Positions 7,781-15,370 of a stretch of 18,950 nucleotides of DNA are shown one piece after another; the first letter of the stretch is position 1; each line of letters opens with the position of its first letter. Position numbers and translations under genes: made by a program. The notes under the pieces are model-generated. The model worked only from the letters and a program-made list of their open reading frames with translations, was not told where the DNA came from and did no database searches. Origin of the DNA: an uncultured bacterium (lineage in GTDB: Bacteria > Bacillota > Clostridia > Lachnospirales > Lachnospiraceae); contig CAJMSZ010000041.1 in assembly GCA_905216215.1 (NCBI GenBank), forward strand, positions 1 to 18,950. The letters run 5' to 3'.

Positions 7781-8155
7781 ATGAGAAAAAACAGTATCAA
7801 AAATACACGCGTCAACACAGAAGTGCAGCGTGAATTAAGTAATATTATCCGTGGGGGAATTAAAGACCCCCGCGTGGCCCCGATGACTTCCGTTGTTTCT
7901 GTGGAAGTTGCTCCGGATTTAAAGACCTGTAAAGCCTACATCAGTGTGCTCGGCAATGAAGAGGCCCAGCAAAACACGGTCAAAGGTTTGCAGAGCGCAG
8001 AAGGATATATTCGAAGAGAGCTGGCTCACACTTTAAATATGCGCAACACACCGGAAATCAAATTTGTATTGGACCAGTCTATTGAATATGGTGTTATGAT
8101 GTCAAAGAAAATATCAGAGGTAACAAAGGATTTAAAAGATGACGAAGAAGAATAG
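7781..8155 (+). CDS. rbfA: 30S ribosome-binding factor RbfA
   Basis: A 124-residue RbfA, a single KH-fold protein that binds the 30S subunit late in assembly and assists 5' end processing and cold adaptation. Typical segments are TEVQRELSNIIRGGIKDPRV, VSVEVAPDLKTCKAYISVLG, and ELAHTLNMRNTPEIKF before a DQSIEYG block. The ATG at 7781 is preceded by GGAG at 7771-7774 with 6 nt spacing. An in-frame ATG at 7769 has no ribosome site and would add MESS. The gene follows infB after 54 bp with no visible terminator, so it belongs to the same operon. No ylxP gene lies in the gap, unlike in B. subtilis. Confidence 0.94.
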   Translation: MRKNSIKNTRVNTEVQRELSNIIRGGIKDPRVAPMTSVVSVEVAPDLKTCKAYISVLGNEEAQQNTVKGLQSAEGYIRRELAHTLNMRNTPEIKFVLDQSIEYGVMMSKKISEVTKDLKDDEEE

Positions 8156-9104
8156 CATGTTGACAGAAATGGTTAATTCAGCAGAATCCATTGCCATTGG
8201 CGGTCACGTTAGACCAGATGGAGATTGTGTAGGTTCTTGTCTTGGTGTTTACCTATATCTCAGAAAACATTTTCCAGATAAACAGATACATGTTTATCTG
8301 GAATCCATTCCAGATGTATTTCATTTTTTAAAAGGTTCTGAAGATATTTTTCATGAAATCCCGGACAATAAAGTATATGATCTATTTATTTTACTGGATT
8401 GCGGCGATGCAAAGCGGCTTGGATTTTCTGCGCCGCTTTATGAAAACGCAAAGAAGTCTTTCTGCATTGACCATCATGTGAGCAATCAGGCATTTGCAAC
8501 GGAAAATTACATAGAGCCAGACGCAAGTTCTACCTGTGAACTGGTTTATAATCTGCTTGGAACGGAAGAAGTTACTTTTGAGATAGCAGAATGTCTCTAT
8601 GTAGGAATGGTACATGACACGGGAGTCTTTCGTCATTCCTGTACACATCCTTCCACTATGTGTGCGGCTGCTGATTTAATGGGAAAAGGGATTAACTTTA
8701 CAAAAATCATAACAGAAACCTTTGATGAAAAAACATTTGCACAGAATCAGGTAATGGGTTATGCGCTGGTAAATGCCATTCAGTTTCAGGATGGCTGGGG
8801 TGTGGCTTCCCATGTGGATATGGAGCAGATGGCTGTTTATCAGGTTCATCCTAAACAGTTGGATGGAATCGTAAATCAGCTCAAACTGACGAAGGGAGCA
8901 GATTTGGCAGTGTTCATGTACGAATTGGAAAAAGGATTCTACAAGGTCAGCCTCCGTTCCACCGAAAAAATAGATGTCAGCAGTCTTGCCCAGATATTTG
9001 GTGGCGGTGGTCATGCCCGAGCAGCCGGATTCGGTATGAATGGTACATTTACAGATATTTTAGAAAAAGTAAAAATTGCTGCTTTAGAGCAGCTTGGAAA
9101 CTAG
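8139..9104 (+). CDS. nrnA: DHH/DHHA1 phosphoesterase NrnA (oligoribonuclease / pAp phosphatase)
   Basis: A 321-residue DHH-family phosphoesterase. NrnA degrades 2-5 nt RNA remnants and dephosphorylates 3'-phosphoadenosine 5'-phosphate, so it completes mRNA decay in bacteria lacking Orn. The metal-binding motifs are all visible: DGD (27-29) in HVRPDGDCVGS, LDCGD around 86-90, the DHH triad at 111-113, and HDTG at 159-162. The C-terminal DHHA1 domain carries GGGGHARAAGF for substrate binding. The start at 8139 follows AAAGGA at 8125-8130 and overlaps rbfA by 17 bp; ATG 8157 is an alternative with a poorer site. The position between rbfA and truB is usual in Clostridia. Confidence 0.92.
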   Translation: MTKKNSMLTEMVNSAESIAIGGHVRPDGDCVGSCLGVYLYLRKHFPDKQIHVYLESIPDVFHFLKGSEDIFHEIPDNKVYDLFILLDCGDAKRLGFSAPLYENAKKSFCIDHHVSNQAFATENYIEPDASSTCELVYNLLGTEEVTFEIAECLYVGMVHDTGVFRHSCTHPSTMCAAADLMGKGINFTKIITETFDEKTFAQNQVMGYALVNAIQFQDGWGVASHVDMEQMAVYQVHPKQLDGIVNQLKLTKGADLAVFMYELEKGFYKVSLRSTEKIDVSSLAQIFGGGGHARAAGFGMNGTFTDILEKVKIAALEQLGN

Positions 9105-9121
9105 AAAGGAACCGGTTATCT

Positions 9122-10057
9122 ATGATTCATGGAGTGATAAACATTTATAAAGAAAGAGGATTCACTTCACATGATGTGGTTGCAAAACTACGTGGAATAG
9201 TAAAGCAAAAAAAAATCGGTCATACAGGTACCCTGGATCCGGATGCGGAAGGAGTTCTTCCGGTGTGTCTTGGAAAAGCCACAAAGCTTTGCGATATGTT
9301 GACTGATAAGGATAAAACTTATGAGACAGTTCTTCTTCTTGGACGAATAACAGATACTCAGGATATTTCCGGACAGACTTTGGAAGAACACAGTACAGAA
9401 TTTTTAACCGAAGAAGCAGTAAAGGAAGCCATTTTATCTTTCGTGGGAGATTACGACCAGCTTCCACCTATGTATTCTGCGCTAAAGGTAAATGGAAAGA
9501 AGCTGTACGAACTTGCCAGAGAGGGAAAGGAAGTAGAACGCAAACCTCGTAAAGTCACAATTTACCAAATTACGATTAAAGAAATTCATCTGCCGAGAGT
9601 GCGCATGGAAGTGAAATGTTCCAAGGGAACTTATATTCGGACTCTCTGTCATGATATTGGTCTGAAACTAAACTGTGGTGGTTGTATGGAATCCTTACTC
9701 CGCACTCAGGTAGAACGATTTGAGATAAAAGACAGTCTGAAACTTTCAGAAGTGGAAACGCATGTGAAAGAACAGACTTTAGATGAACTTATTGTTCCAA
9801 TCGACAAAATGTTTGAAAATTTGAAAGCAGTGACGTTGACCGCAGAAGCAACGCGGGCTGTATGCAATGGAAATACATTTCGGCAAAATGATATAGTGGA
9901 TATAATGCCAGATACAACAGGAAATACAGAATTTTTCGAGTCAGAGCGGATACGTGTTTATGGAGAAGCTGGAAATTTTATTGCAATTTACGTATTTCAA
10001 AAGGATGCGGAAAAGTTTAAAATTGTCCGTATGTTTTTTGACGGCAGAGAACAATAG
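9122..10057 (+). CDS. truB: tRNA pseudouridine(55) synthase TruB
   Basis: A 311-residue TruB, which converts U55 in the T-loop of nearly all tRNAs to pseudouridine. The active-site motif GHTGTLDPDAEGVL holds the catalytic aspartate at residue 39. Further family motifs are the N-terminal GVINIYKERGFTSHDVV, YSALKVNGKKLYELAREG, and KGTYIRTLCHDIG. A C-terminal extension, about 235 to the end, has the position of a degenerate PUA-like domain. The start codon lies 17 nt after nrnA, preceded by AAAGGA (9105-9110). It leads directly into ribF. Confidence 0.95.
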   Translation: MIHGVINIYKERGFTSHDVVAKLRGIVKQKKIGHTGTLDPDAEGVLPVCLGKATKLCDMLTDKDKTYETVLLLGRITDTQDISGQTLEEHSTEFLTEEAVKEAILSFVGDYDQLPPMYSALKVNGKKLYELAREGKEVERKPRKVTIYQITIKEIHLPRVRMEVKCSKGTYIRTLCHDIGLKLNCGGCMESLLRTQVERFEIKDSLKLSEVETHVKEQTLDELIVPIDKMFENLKAVTLTAEATRAVCNGNTFRQNDIVDIMPDTTGNTEFFESERIRVYGEAGNFIAIYVFQKDAEKFKIVRMFFDGREQ

Positions 10058-10074
10058 AAACAAAGAGGAACAAA

Positions 10075-10992
10075 ATGGATTATATCAGGGAAATTCAGGC
10101 ATATCAATGTGAGAAGGAAAGTGCAGTCACACTGGGCAAATTTGATGGTCTGCATAGAGGTCATCAGAAACTCATTCAGAAAATTTGTGAAAAAAAAGAA
10201 AAATTTCATGTAAAAACCATTGTGTTTGCATTTGACATGAATCCCTTTTTCCGCCAAAAAGGGCTTGTGCGTAAAGGGATTACAACAAATGAAGAACGAA
10301 AAGAACGCTTAAGTCAAGTGGTAGATGTTTTGGTAGAATGTCCTTTTGATGAACGGATTTCTACTATGACAGCCGAGGATTTTATTGAAAAAATTCTGGT
10401 ACAGACTTTTCATGCAAAATACATTGTGGTTGGCACAGATTTTCGCTTTGGATTTGAAAAGAAGGGCGATGTTGCTATGCTTGCTGCATACGCTGAAAAA
10501 AATGGATATGAGCTTACGGTTGTTTCGAAAGAAATGTTTGGAAACAGAGAGATAAGCAGCACTTACATACGGGAAGAACTGGAAAAAGGACACCTGGAGA
10601 ATGTAAATCAAATGCTTGGATATCCTTATACCATAAGTGGAATGGTGGAGCATGGCAAACAGCTTGGAAGAACACTTGGTTTTCCTACCTTAAATGTACA
10701 TCCGTCTGATGAGAAAATGCTTCCGCCAAAGGGCGTCTATATGACAAACACCTTTGTAGATGGCCAGATTTATCATGGCTTAGGCAACGTGGGATTTAAG
10801 CCTACCGTTGCAGAAGAACATCGTATGCTCATCGAGACCTTTCTTTTTGATTACAATGGAAATGCTTATGGAAAAGAAGTGAGAACACAGCTTTTACATT
10901 ACAAGCGTCCAGAGCAGAAATTTGATTCGGTTGACGAATTAAAAGCACAGATTGATACAGATATTGATTATGCAAGGGACTATTTCAAATAG
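10075..10992 (+). CDS. ribF: Bifunctional riboflavin kinase / FAD synthetase RibF
   Basis: A 305-residue two-domain enzyme making FMN from riboflavin and ATP, then FAD from FMN and ATP. The N-terminal nucleotidyltransferase domain shows GKFDGLHRGH (21-30), the HxGH-type adenylylation signature, TDFRFG (121-126) and the late SSTYIR motif (161-166). The C-terminal riboflavin kinase domain shows GRTLGFPTLN (198-207) and a GVY segment near 220. The family's usual FDPHP is FDMNP here (53-57). The start is 17 nt after truB with AGAGGA upstream. It is the last gene of the rimP operon; the rpsO promoter begins 4 nt after its stop and no terminator is seen, so read-through into rpsO is expected. Confidence 0.95.
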   Translation: MDYIREIQAYQCEKESAVTLGKFDGLHRGHQKLIQKICEKKEKFHVKTIVFAFDMNPFFRQKGLVRKGITTNEERKERLSQVVDVLVECPFDERISTMTAEDFIEKILVQTFHAKYIVVGTDFRFGFEKKGDVAMLAAYAEKNGYELTVVSKEMFGNREISSTYIREELEKGHLENVNQMLGYPYTISGMVEHGKQLGRTLGFPTLNVHPSDEKMLPPKGVYMTNTFVDGQIYHGLGNVGFKPTVAEEHRMLIETFLFDYNGNAYGKEVRTQLLHYKRPEQKFDSVDELKAQIDTDIDYARDYFK

Positions 10993-10995
10993 CTC

Positions 10996-11025
10996 TTGAC
11001 AAAATATCAGAGAATGTGCTATCTT
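10996..11025 (+). promoter_or_regulatory. Sigma-A promoter of rpsO
   Basis: A perfect TTGACA (10996-11001) and TATCTT (11020-11025) are separated by 18 bp, with TG at 11017-11018 forming an extended -10. The -35 starts 4 nt after the ribF stop codon. Transcription would begin near 11032, giving a leader of about 84 nt. Confidence 0.7.
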
Positions 11026-11031
11026 ATACAA

Positions 11032-11115
11032 GTATGTGAAACCGGTGTTCGGCAAATGGAATCTCCAACCATTGCTTAATGCCTGGCAGTTAATAGAATT
11101 TAGGAGGTAACAAAA
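11032..11115 (+). promoter_or_regulatory. rpsO leader RNA, likely S15 autoregulatory pseudoknot
   Basis: The leader contains a stem: GGCA (11051-11054) with TGCC (11080-11083), stacked on AATGG (11055-11059) with CCATT (11069-11073), and a 3' bulge at 11074-11079. The 9-nt loop contains ATCTCC (11061-11066), which can pair over 6 bp with GGAGGT (11103-11108), the rpsO Shine-Dalgarno; one pair is U-G. Loop-to-Shine-Dalgarno pairing makes an H-type pseudoknot, the arrangement known for E. coli rpsO, where S15 traps it. Folded by eye; S15 binding is inferred. Confidence 0.5.
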
Positions 11116-11382
11116 ATGATAACAAAAGAGATGAAAGAAGAAATCATCAAAACCTATGGAAGAACAGCAGGAGATACAGGTTCTCCGGAAGTTCAGATCG
11201 CAATTCTTACAGCAAGAATCAATGATTTAACAGATCATTTTAAAGCCAATCCAAAGGATCATCACTCAAGAAGAGGACTTCTTAAGATGGTTGGACAGAG
11301 AAGAGGACTTCTTGCGTATTTAAAGAAAACTGATATTGAAAGATATCGTGCATTAATCGAAAAATTAGGATTAAGAAAGTAA
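11116..11382 (+). CDS. rpsO: Small ribosomal subunit protein uS15
   Basis: An 88-residue S15, of standard length. It binds the 16S rRNA three-way junction at helices 20-22 and starts assembly of the 30S platform. The family blocks are present: TGSPEVQIAILTARINDLT, the rRNA-binding turn KDHHSRRGLLKMVGQRR, and LLAYLKKTDIERYRALIEKL. The ATG at 11116 has a strong AGGAGGT (11102-11108) with 7 nt spacing. It lies between ribF and pnp with its own promoter, leader and terminator, so it can be made independently of both. Confidence 0.98.
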   Translation: MITKEMKEEIIKTYGRTAGDTGSPEVQIAILTARINDLTDHFKANPKDHHSRRGLLKMVGQRRGLLAYLKKTDIERYRALIEKLGLRK

Positions 11383-11407
11383 TTTTTTCGTTTCATGAAA
11401 TGTATAT

Positions 11408-11448
11408 AAGGCTTTCCGGCTGTTCCGTGCAGTCGGGGAGCTTTTTTT
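11408..11448 (+). terminator. Intrinsic terminator after rpsO
   Basis: A 15-bp stem (11408-11422 with 11430-11444) includes four G-U pairs and no mismatch. It has a 7-nt loop TTCCGTG, followed by a run of seven T (11442-11448, partly paired). It lies 26 nt after the rpsO stop and separates rpsO from the pnp promoter. Confidence 0.9.
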
Positions 11449-11515
11449 GTGAGTAACGTGCCTTTGGCAACTGCCTCGATAACTGCGAGAAACTTGTAGA
11501 GCGTATATGTTTTGC

Positions 11516-11544
11516 TTGCACGCAAAAATACACTATGCTATAAT
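11516..11544 (+). promoter_or_regulatory. Sigma-A promoter of pnp
   Basis: TTGCAC (11516-11521) and a perfect TATAAT (11539-11544) are separated by 17 bp, with TG at 11536-11537 forming an extended -10. The predicted start is near 11551, giving a leader of about 117 nt. The -35 is flanked by a small inverted repeat, TTTTGC (11510-11515) and GCAAAA (11522-11527). Confidence 0.75.
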
Positions 11545-11555
11545 GGATTAGATTA

Positions 11556-11645
11556 TGGCAGTAATATCTATCCGAGACCACTGAAAAGTATATCCTGATT
11601 ACATAGAATCATGTGTGTTTTTCAGTAGTTTCGGAATCGCTGTCA
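11556..11645 (+). promoter_or_regulatory. Long hairpin in the pnp leader (candidate RNase III / autoregulation site)
   Basis: Nearly the whole leader can fold into one long hairpin. The main stem pairs 11571-11587 with 11619-11635, 17 positions with one G-U pair and one C-A mismatch. The apex holds TGATT (11596-11600) and AATCA (11607-11611) around ACATAG. Beyond an internal loop, the base is extended by TGGCAG (11556-11561) with CTGTCA (11640-11645). No U run follows, so it is not a terminator. In E. coli a comparable leader stem is cut by RNase III and lets PNPase repress its own mRNA; the same role here is inferred. Confidence 0.6.
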
Positions 11646-11667
11646 ATTTAATAAAAAGGAGAAAATT

Positions 11668-13755
11668 ATGTACAAGACATTTGAAATGGAACTTGCCGGA
11701 AGAACTCTGAAAGTAGATGTGAACAGAGTTGCAAAGCAGGCAAATGGTGCAGCACTTATGCATTATGGTGATACAGTTGTGCTTTCTACTGCAACTGCGT
11801 CAGACAAGCCAAGAGAAGGAATTGATTTCTTTCCACTGAGCGTAGAATACAATGAAAAATTATATGCCGTAGGAAAAATTCCGGGTGGATTTAACAAACG
11901 TGAAGGAAAAGCGTCTGAAAATGCAGTCCTTACCTGCCGTGTTATTGACCGTCCTATGCGTCCACTTTTCCCAAAGGATTATAGAAATGATGTAACACTT
12001 GAGAATCTGGTACTGTCAGTTGATCAGGATTGTTCACCGGAACTGACCGCTATGCTTGGTTCTGCTATTGCAACTGCAATTTCAGATATTCCTTTTGATG
12101 GTCCGACAGCCTCTACACAGGTTGGTCTGGTTGATGGTGAATTTGTATTTAACCCGACAGCAGCACAGAAAGAGAAATCTGATCTCGCACTTACAGTTGC
12201 GTCAACAAGAGAAAAGGTTATCATGATTGAAGCGGGTGCCAATGAAGTTCCAGAAGATAAAATGATCGAAGCTATTTTCGCAGCGCATGAAGTAAACCAG
12301 AAGATTATTGCATTTATTGATACCATTGTTGCTGAATGTGGAAAACCAAAACATGCATACGAAAGTTTTGCTGTTCCAGAAGAACTTTTTGCAGCAATGC
12401 AGGAAATCGTTACTCCATCTGATATGGAGGAAGCTGTATTCACAGATGACAAGCAGACAAGAGAAGAAAATATCAAAGTTATCACGGCTAAATTGGAGGA
12501 AGCATTTGCGGACAATGAAGAGTGGCTTGCAAAACTTCCGGATGCAGTTTACCAGTATCAGAAGAAGACAGTTCGTAAGATGATTCTAAAAGACCATAAG
12601 AGACCGGACGGACGTGAAATTGAAGAGATTCGTCCACTTGCAGCAGAAGTGGATTTGCTTCCTAGAGTACATGGATCTGCTATGTTCACCCGTGGGCAGA
12701 CACAGATTTGTACGGTAACTACTCTGGCTCCACTTTCTGAAGCCCAGAAGGTAGATGGTCTTGATGAGGCAGAAACCTCAAAGAGATATATGCACCACTA
12801 CAACTTCCCATCATATTCTGTTGGGGAAACAAGACCATCCAGAGGACCTGGACGTCGTGAGATCGGACATGGTGCACTTGCAGAGAGAGCTTTGGTTCCG
12901 GTACTTCCGAATGAACAAGAATTCCCATACGCAATCCGTACAGTATCGGAAACCTTCGAATCAAATGGCTCTACCTCTCAGGCAAGTGTTTGTGCATCGT
13001 CTATGTCATTAATGGCTGCAGGTGTTCCAATTAAAGCCCCTGTAGCGGGTATTTCCTGCGGTCTGGTAACCGGTGATTCTGATGATGACTATATCGTTCT
13101 TACTGATATTCAGGGTCTGGAAGATTTCTTTGGCGATATGGACTTTAAAGTAGCCGGAACAAAGGAAGGTATTACTGCAATCCAGATGGATATCAAGATT
13201 CACGGACTTACAAGGCCAATCATCGAAGAAGCAATCGCGCGCACAAGAAAGGCTCGTCTTTACATCTTGGATGAAGTAATGAACAAGACCATTGCAGAGC
13301 CAAGACCGGAAGTTGGTGCTTATGCACCAAAGATTATCCAGATGAGTATTGACCCATCCAAGATTGGTGATGTAGTGGGTCAGAGAGGTAAAACGATTAA
13401 CGCTATCATCGAAAAGACTGGTGTGAAAATCGATATTACGGATGAAGGAAATGTTTCCATCTGTGGTGTAGATGCCGAAAATATGGAAAAGGCACGTCAG
13501 ATGATCGCTACAATTGTAACCGACTTTGAGGCTGGTATGGTTCTGGAGGGTGACGTAGTCAGCATTAAAGAATTTGGTGCATTTATCGAATTTGCACCTG
13601 GAAAAGAAGGAATGGTTCATATTTCCAAGATTTCCAAAGAAAGAATCAACCATGTAGAGGACGTTCTGACCTTAGGTGACCATGTAAAGGTTGTATGCCT
13701 TGGCAAAGACAAAATGGGCAGAATGAGCTTCAGCATGAAAGATGTTGTAGAATAA
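11668..13755 (+). CDS. pnp: Polyribonucleotide nucleotidyltransferase (PNPase)
   Basis: A 695-residue PNPase, the phosphorolytic 3'-5' exoribonuclease and major mRNA decay enzyme, working as a homotrimer. Layout: first RNase PH-like domain (about 1-210, with IPGGFNKREGKASENAVLTC), helical linker, second RNase PH domain from about 312 (RPDGREIEEIRPL), then KH (GQRG loop at 571-574) and S1 (from about 624, LEGDVVSIKEFGAFIEF). The catalytic block LTDIQGLEDFFGDMDFK places acidic residues at 486 and 492, matching the E. coli active-site aspartates. The start at 11668 follows AAAAGGAG (11654-11661). Its neighbours are rpsO upstream, as in most bacteria, and the sporulation operon downstream, beyond two terminators. 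Confidence 0.98.
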   Translation: MYKTFEMELAGRTLKVDVNRVAKQANGAALMHYGDTVVLSTATASDKPREGIDFFPLSVEYNEKLYAVGKIPGGFNKREGKASENAVLTCRVIDRPMRPLFPKDYRNDVTLENLVLSVDQDCSPELTAMLGSAIATAISDIPFDGPTASTQVGLVDGEFVFNPTAAQKEKSDLALTVASTREKVIMIEAGANEVPEDKMIEAIFAAHEVNQKIIAFIDTIVAECGKPKHAYESFAVPEELFAAMQEIVTPSDMEEAVFTDDKQTREENIKVITAKLEEAFADNEEWLAKLPDAVYQYQKKTVRKMILKDHKRPDGREIEEIRPLAAEVDLLPRVHGSAMFTRGQTQICTVTTLAPLSEAQKVDGLDEAETSKRYMHHYNFPSYSVGETRPSRGPGRREIGHGALAERALVPVLPNEQEFPYAIRTVSETFESNGSTSQASVCASSMSLMAAGVPIKAPVAGISCGLVTGDSDDDYIVLTDIQGLEDFFGDMDFKVAGTKEGITAIQMDIKIHGLTRPIIEEAIARTRKARLYILDEVMNKTIAEPRPEVGAYAPKIIQMSIDPSKIGDVVGQRGKTINAIIEKTGVKIDITDEGNVSICGVDAENMEKARQMIATIVTDFEAGMVLEGDVVSIKEFGAFIEFAPGKEGMVHISKISKERINHVEDVLTLGDHVKVVCLGKDKMGRMSFSMKDVVE

Positions 13756-13774
13756 TCAATAATTAGTAATAATC

Positions 13775-13810
13775 AAGGGATTCATTCATTTTTTGAGTGA
13801 ATCCTTTTTT
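13775..13810 (+). terminator. Intrinsic terminator 1 after pnp
   Basis: GGATTCATTCA (13778-13788) pairs with TGAGTGAATCC (13794-13804) with one G-U pair around a 5-T loop. Further pairing with the upstream A residues extends the base. Six T follow at 13805-13810. Confidence 0.9.
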
Positions 13811-13845
13811 ATTCCCGGAAAATATATAAGTTTCCGGGAATTTTT
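13811..13845 (+). terminator. Intrinsic terminator 2 between pnp and spoIIIAA
   Basis: A perfect 11-bp stem, ATTCCCGGAAA (13811-13821) with TTTCCGGGAAT (13831-13841), has a 9-nt loop and TTTTT at 13841-13845. It directly follows the first terminator. Because its arms are fully complementary and flanked by A/T at both ends, it could also act on antisense transcription. Confidence 0.85.
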
Positions 13846-13851
13846 CCGTCA

Positions 13852-13889
13852 CATAACCAGGTCTAAAATACATATTCCTCACATATATT
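13852..13889 (+). promoter_or_regulatory. Possible sigma-E type promoter of the spoIIIA operon
   Basis: The operon is read by mother-cell sigma-E in B. subtilis, so a sigma-E promoter is expected between the second terminator (13845) and spoIIIAA (13910). CATATATT at 13882-13889 matches six of eight positions of the sigma-E -10 (CATACAMT). The upstream -35 candidates, CATAAC at 13852 and the region near 13861, fit poorly in sequence or spacing. No good sigma-A promoter is visible. Placement is tentative. Confidence 0.3.
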
Positions 13890-13909
13890 GTCTAAAGAGG
13901 TGGACAAGA

Positions 13910-14827
13910 ATGCGATTAAGTAAACGAGAACAAGTATTATGTGTATTACCCGGAAAGCTGAAAGGGATTTTATTGAACAGTATTCTGAACTTTGACGAGC
14001 TTCAGGAAATCCGCATGCGGGAAGAAAATCCTTTAATGATACGGGTAAATGGAAGGGAACAGATATTTTCCCACATCATTACCAAAGAAGAGCTTCGGGA
14101 AACTATGGAATATGTATCCAATTATTCCCTTTATGCGTATGAAAATGAATTGCGTCAGGGATTTCTGACCATTGAAGGCGGACACAGAGTTGGAGTGTCT
14201 GGGAAAATTATAACAGAAAAAGGGAAGGTAAAAAGTTTTCAGTATATTTCTTCCATTAATATACGAATCTGTCATGAAATCAAAGGCTGTGCAGATCAGG
14301 TATTTCCGGCAATACTGGAGGAAAATCAGGTCGTACATACTATGATCATCTCACCACCGGGACGCGGAAAAACCACTTTACTGAGGGACATTATCCGTCA
14401 GGTATCGGATGGAAACCAATACATAAATGGGTCCAATGTAGGTGTAGTAGATGAGCGTTCTGAAATTGGTGGCTGCTATCTCGGTGTCCCGCAAAATAAT
14501 ATTGGAAAACGGACAGATATTCTGGATAACTGTCCAAAAGCGGAAGGAATGATGATGATGATTCGTTCTATGAATCCACAGATACTTGCTGTGGATGAAA
14601 TAGGTACAAGTCAGGATGTCGAAGCAATTTCCTATGCTATGCATAGTGGTGTAACCATGCTTGCCACGGTACACGGTCACTCTTTGGAAGAAATCAGGCA
14701 AAAACCAGGTGTCAAACGTCTTATGGAATCTCATACTTTTAAACGTTTTATTGTTATAAGTAAAGAAGGAACGGCAGGAAAAGTAAGTGGAATCTTTGAC
14801 GAAAAGGGAACAGCTTTATGCTTTTAA
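13910..14827 (+). CDS. spoIIIAA: Stage III sporulation protein AA (secretion-type ATPase)
   Basis: A 305-residue AAA/VirB11-GspE-like ATPase, needed in the mother cell during engulfment for sigma-G activity in the forespore; it is thought to power the SpoIIIA-SpoIIQ apparatus. Walker A is PPGRGKTT (149-156), Walker B is ILAVDE (225-230), and a conserved histidine block VHGH is at 254-257. Its length equals the B. subtilis protein (about 307). ATG 13910 follows GAGGTGG (13897-13903) with 6 nt spacing. The frame is open further upstream, but that stretch runs through the pnp terminators and is not conserved-looking. It overlaps spoIIIAB by 10 bp. Confidence 0.95.
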   Translation: MRLSKREQVLCVLPGKLKGILLNSILNFDELQEIRMREENPLMIRVNGREQIFSHIITKEELRETMEYVSNYSLYAYENELRQGFLTIEGGHRVGVSGKIITEKGKVKSFQYISSINIRICHEIKGCADQVFPAILEENQVVHTMIISPPGRGKTTLLRDIIRQVSDGNQYINGSNVGVVDERSEIGGCYLGVPQNNIGKRTDILDNCPKAEGMMMMIRSMNPQILAVDEIGTSQDVEAISYAMHSGVTMLATVHGHSLEEIRQKPGVKRLMESHTFKRFIVISKEGTAGKVSGIFDEKGTALCF

Positions 14828-15339
14828 AAGTGATTGGTCTTCTTTTGTTGGTATTATCCTGTACTGGGTATGGATATTTCAAAAGCATAGAATACCGTCA
14901 GCGTCTGGAACAAGTACAAGAACTTCGCAAAATAATTTTTTTACTTTCCGGGGAAATTGCTTCCCGTAAAACGCCTATGGCAGAGGCTTGCCAAATGCTG
15001 GCAACTCGTTCTGAAAAACCATACAGTAACTGGTTATGGACCCTTTATGCTTCCATGACTACAGGTAAAAAAATACCCTTTTGTAAAATATGGGAAAATG
15101 CTGCTGAACAATTATTTACCAGCATTTCACTGCCGGAAGCAGAAAAAAAAGAATTCAAGTGCTTAGGAAAAAAGCTTGGGAATTCTGACAAGAAAATGCA
15201 GGAACAAACTTTGAATTGGTATGGCTCACAACTGGAAGAACTGGAAAATTCTTATCGGATGACCTTATTGGAAAAGCAGAAACTCTGCCGATGCCTGGGG
15301 ATTCTTGCCGGACTCTTCCTTGCAGTTTTATTTATTTAA
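14818..15339 (+). CDS. spoIIIAB: Stage III sporulation protein AB
   Basis: A 173-residue membrane protein of SpoIIIAB type (B. subtilis about 171), whose soluble domain resembles the GspF platform protein of type II secretion systems. The sequence has an N-terminal membrane helix (residues 2-20, LLKVIGLLLLVLSCTGYGYF), a helical cytoplasmic part with EIASRKTPMAEAC, a conserved LGKKLGNSD segment, and a C-terminal membrane helix (about 157-173). The ATG lies inside the end of spoIIIAA, so translation is coupled. It probably docks the SpoIIIAA ATPase to the membrane complex; that link is known for the family, not shown here. Confidence 0.93.
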   Translation: MLLKVIGLLLLVLSCTGYGYFKSIEYRQRLEQVQELRKIIFLLSGEIASRKTPMAEACQMLATRSEKPYSNWLWTLYASMTTGKKIPFCKIWENAAEQLFTSISLPEAEKKEFKCLGKKLGNSDKKMQEQTLNWYGSQLEELENSYRMTLLEKQKLCRCLGILAGLFLAVLFI

Positions 15340-15370
15340 CACCCTACAGAATATAAAAAAGGAAAGAAAA

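Noticed and set aside
13009..13653. A 214-codon minus-strand open frame opposite pnp.
   Set aside because: It is antisense to a highly conserved part of PNPase, rich in His, Asn, Phe and Ser as expected from a complement, with no start context or recognisable domain.
13793..13909. A 39-codon N-terminal extension of SpoIIIAA.
   Set aside because: It would be read through both pnp terminators and has no ribosome site. ATG 13910 has GAGGTGG at correct spacing and gives the family length.
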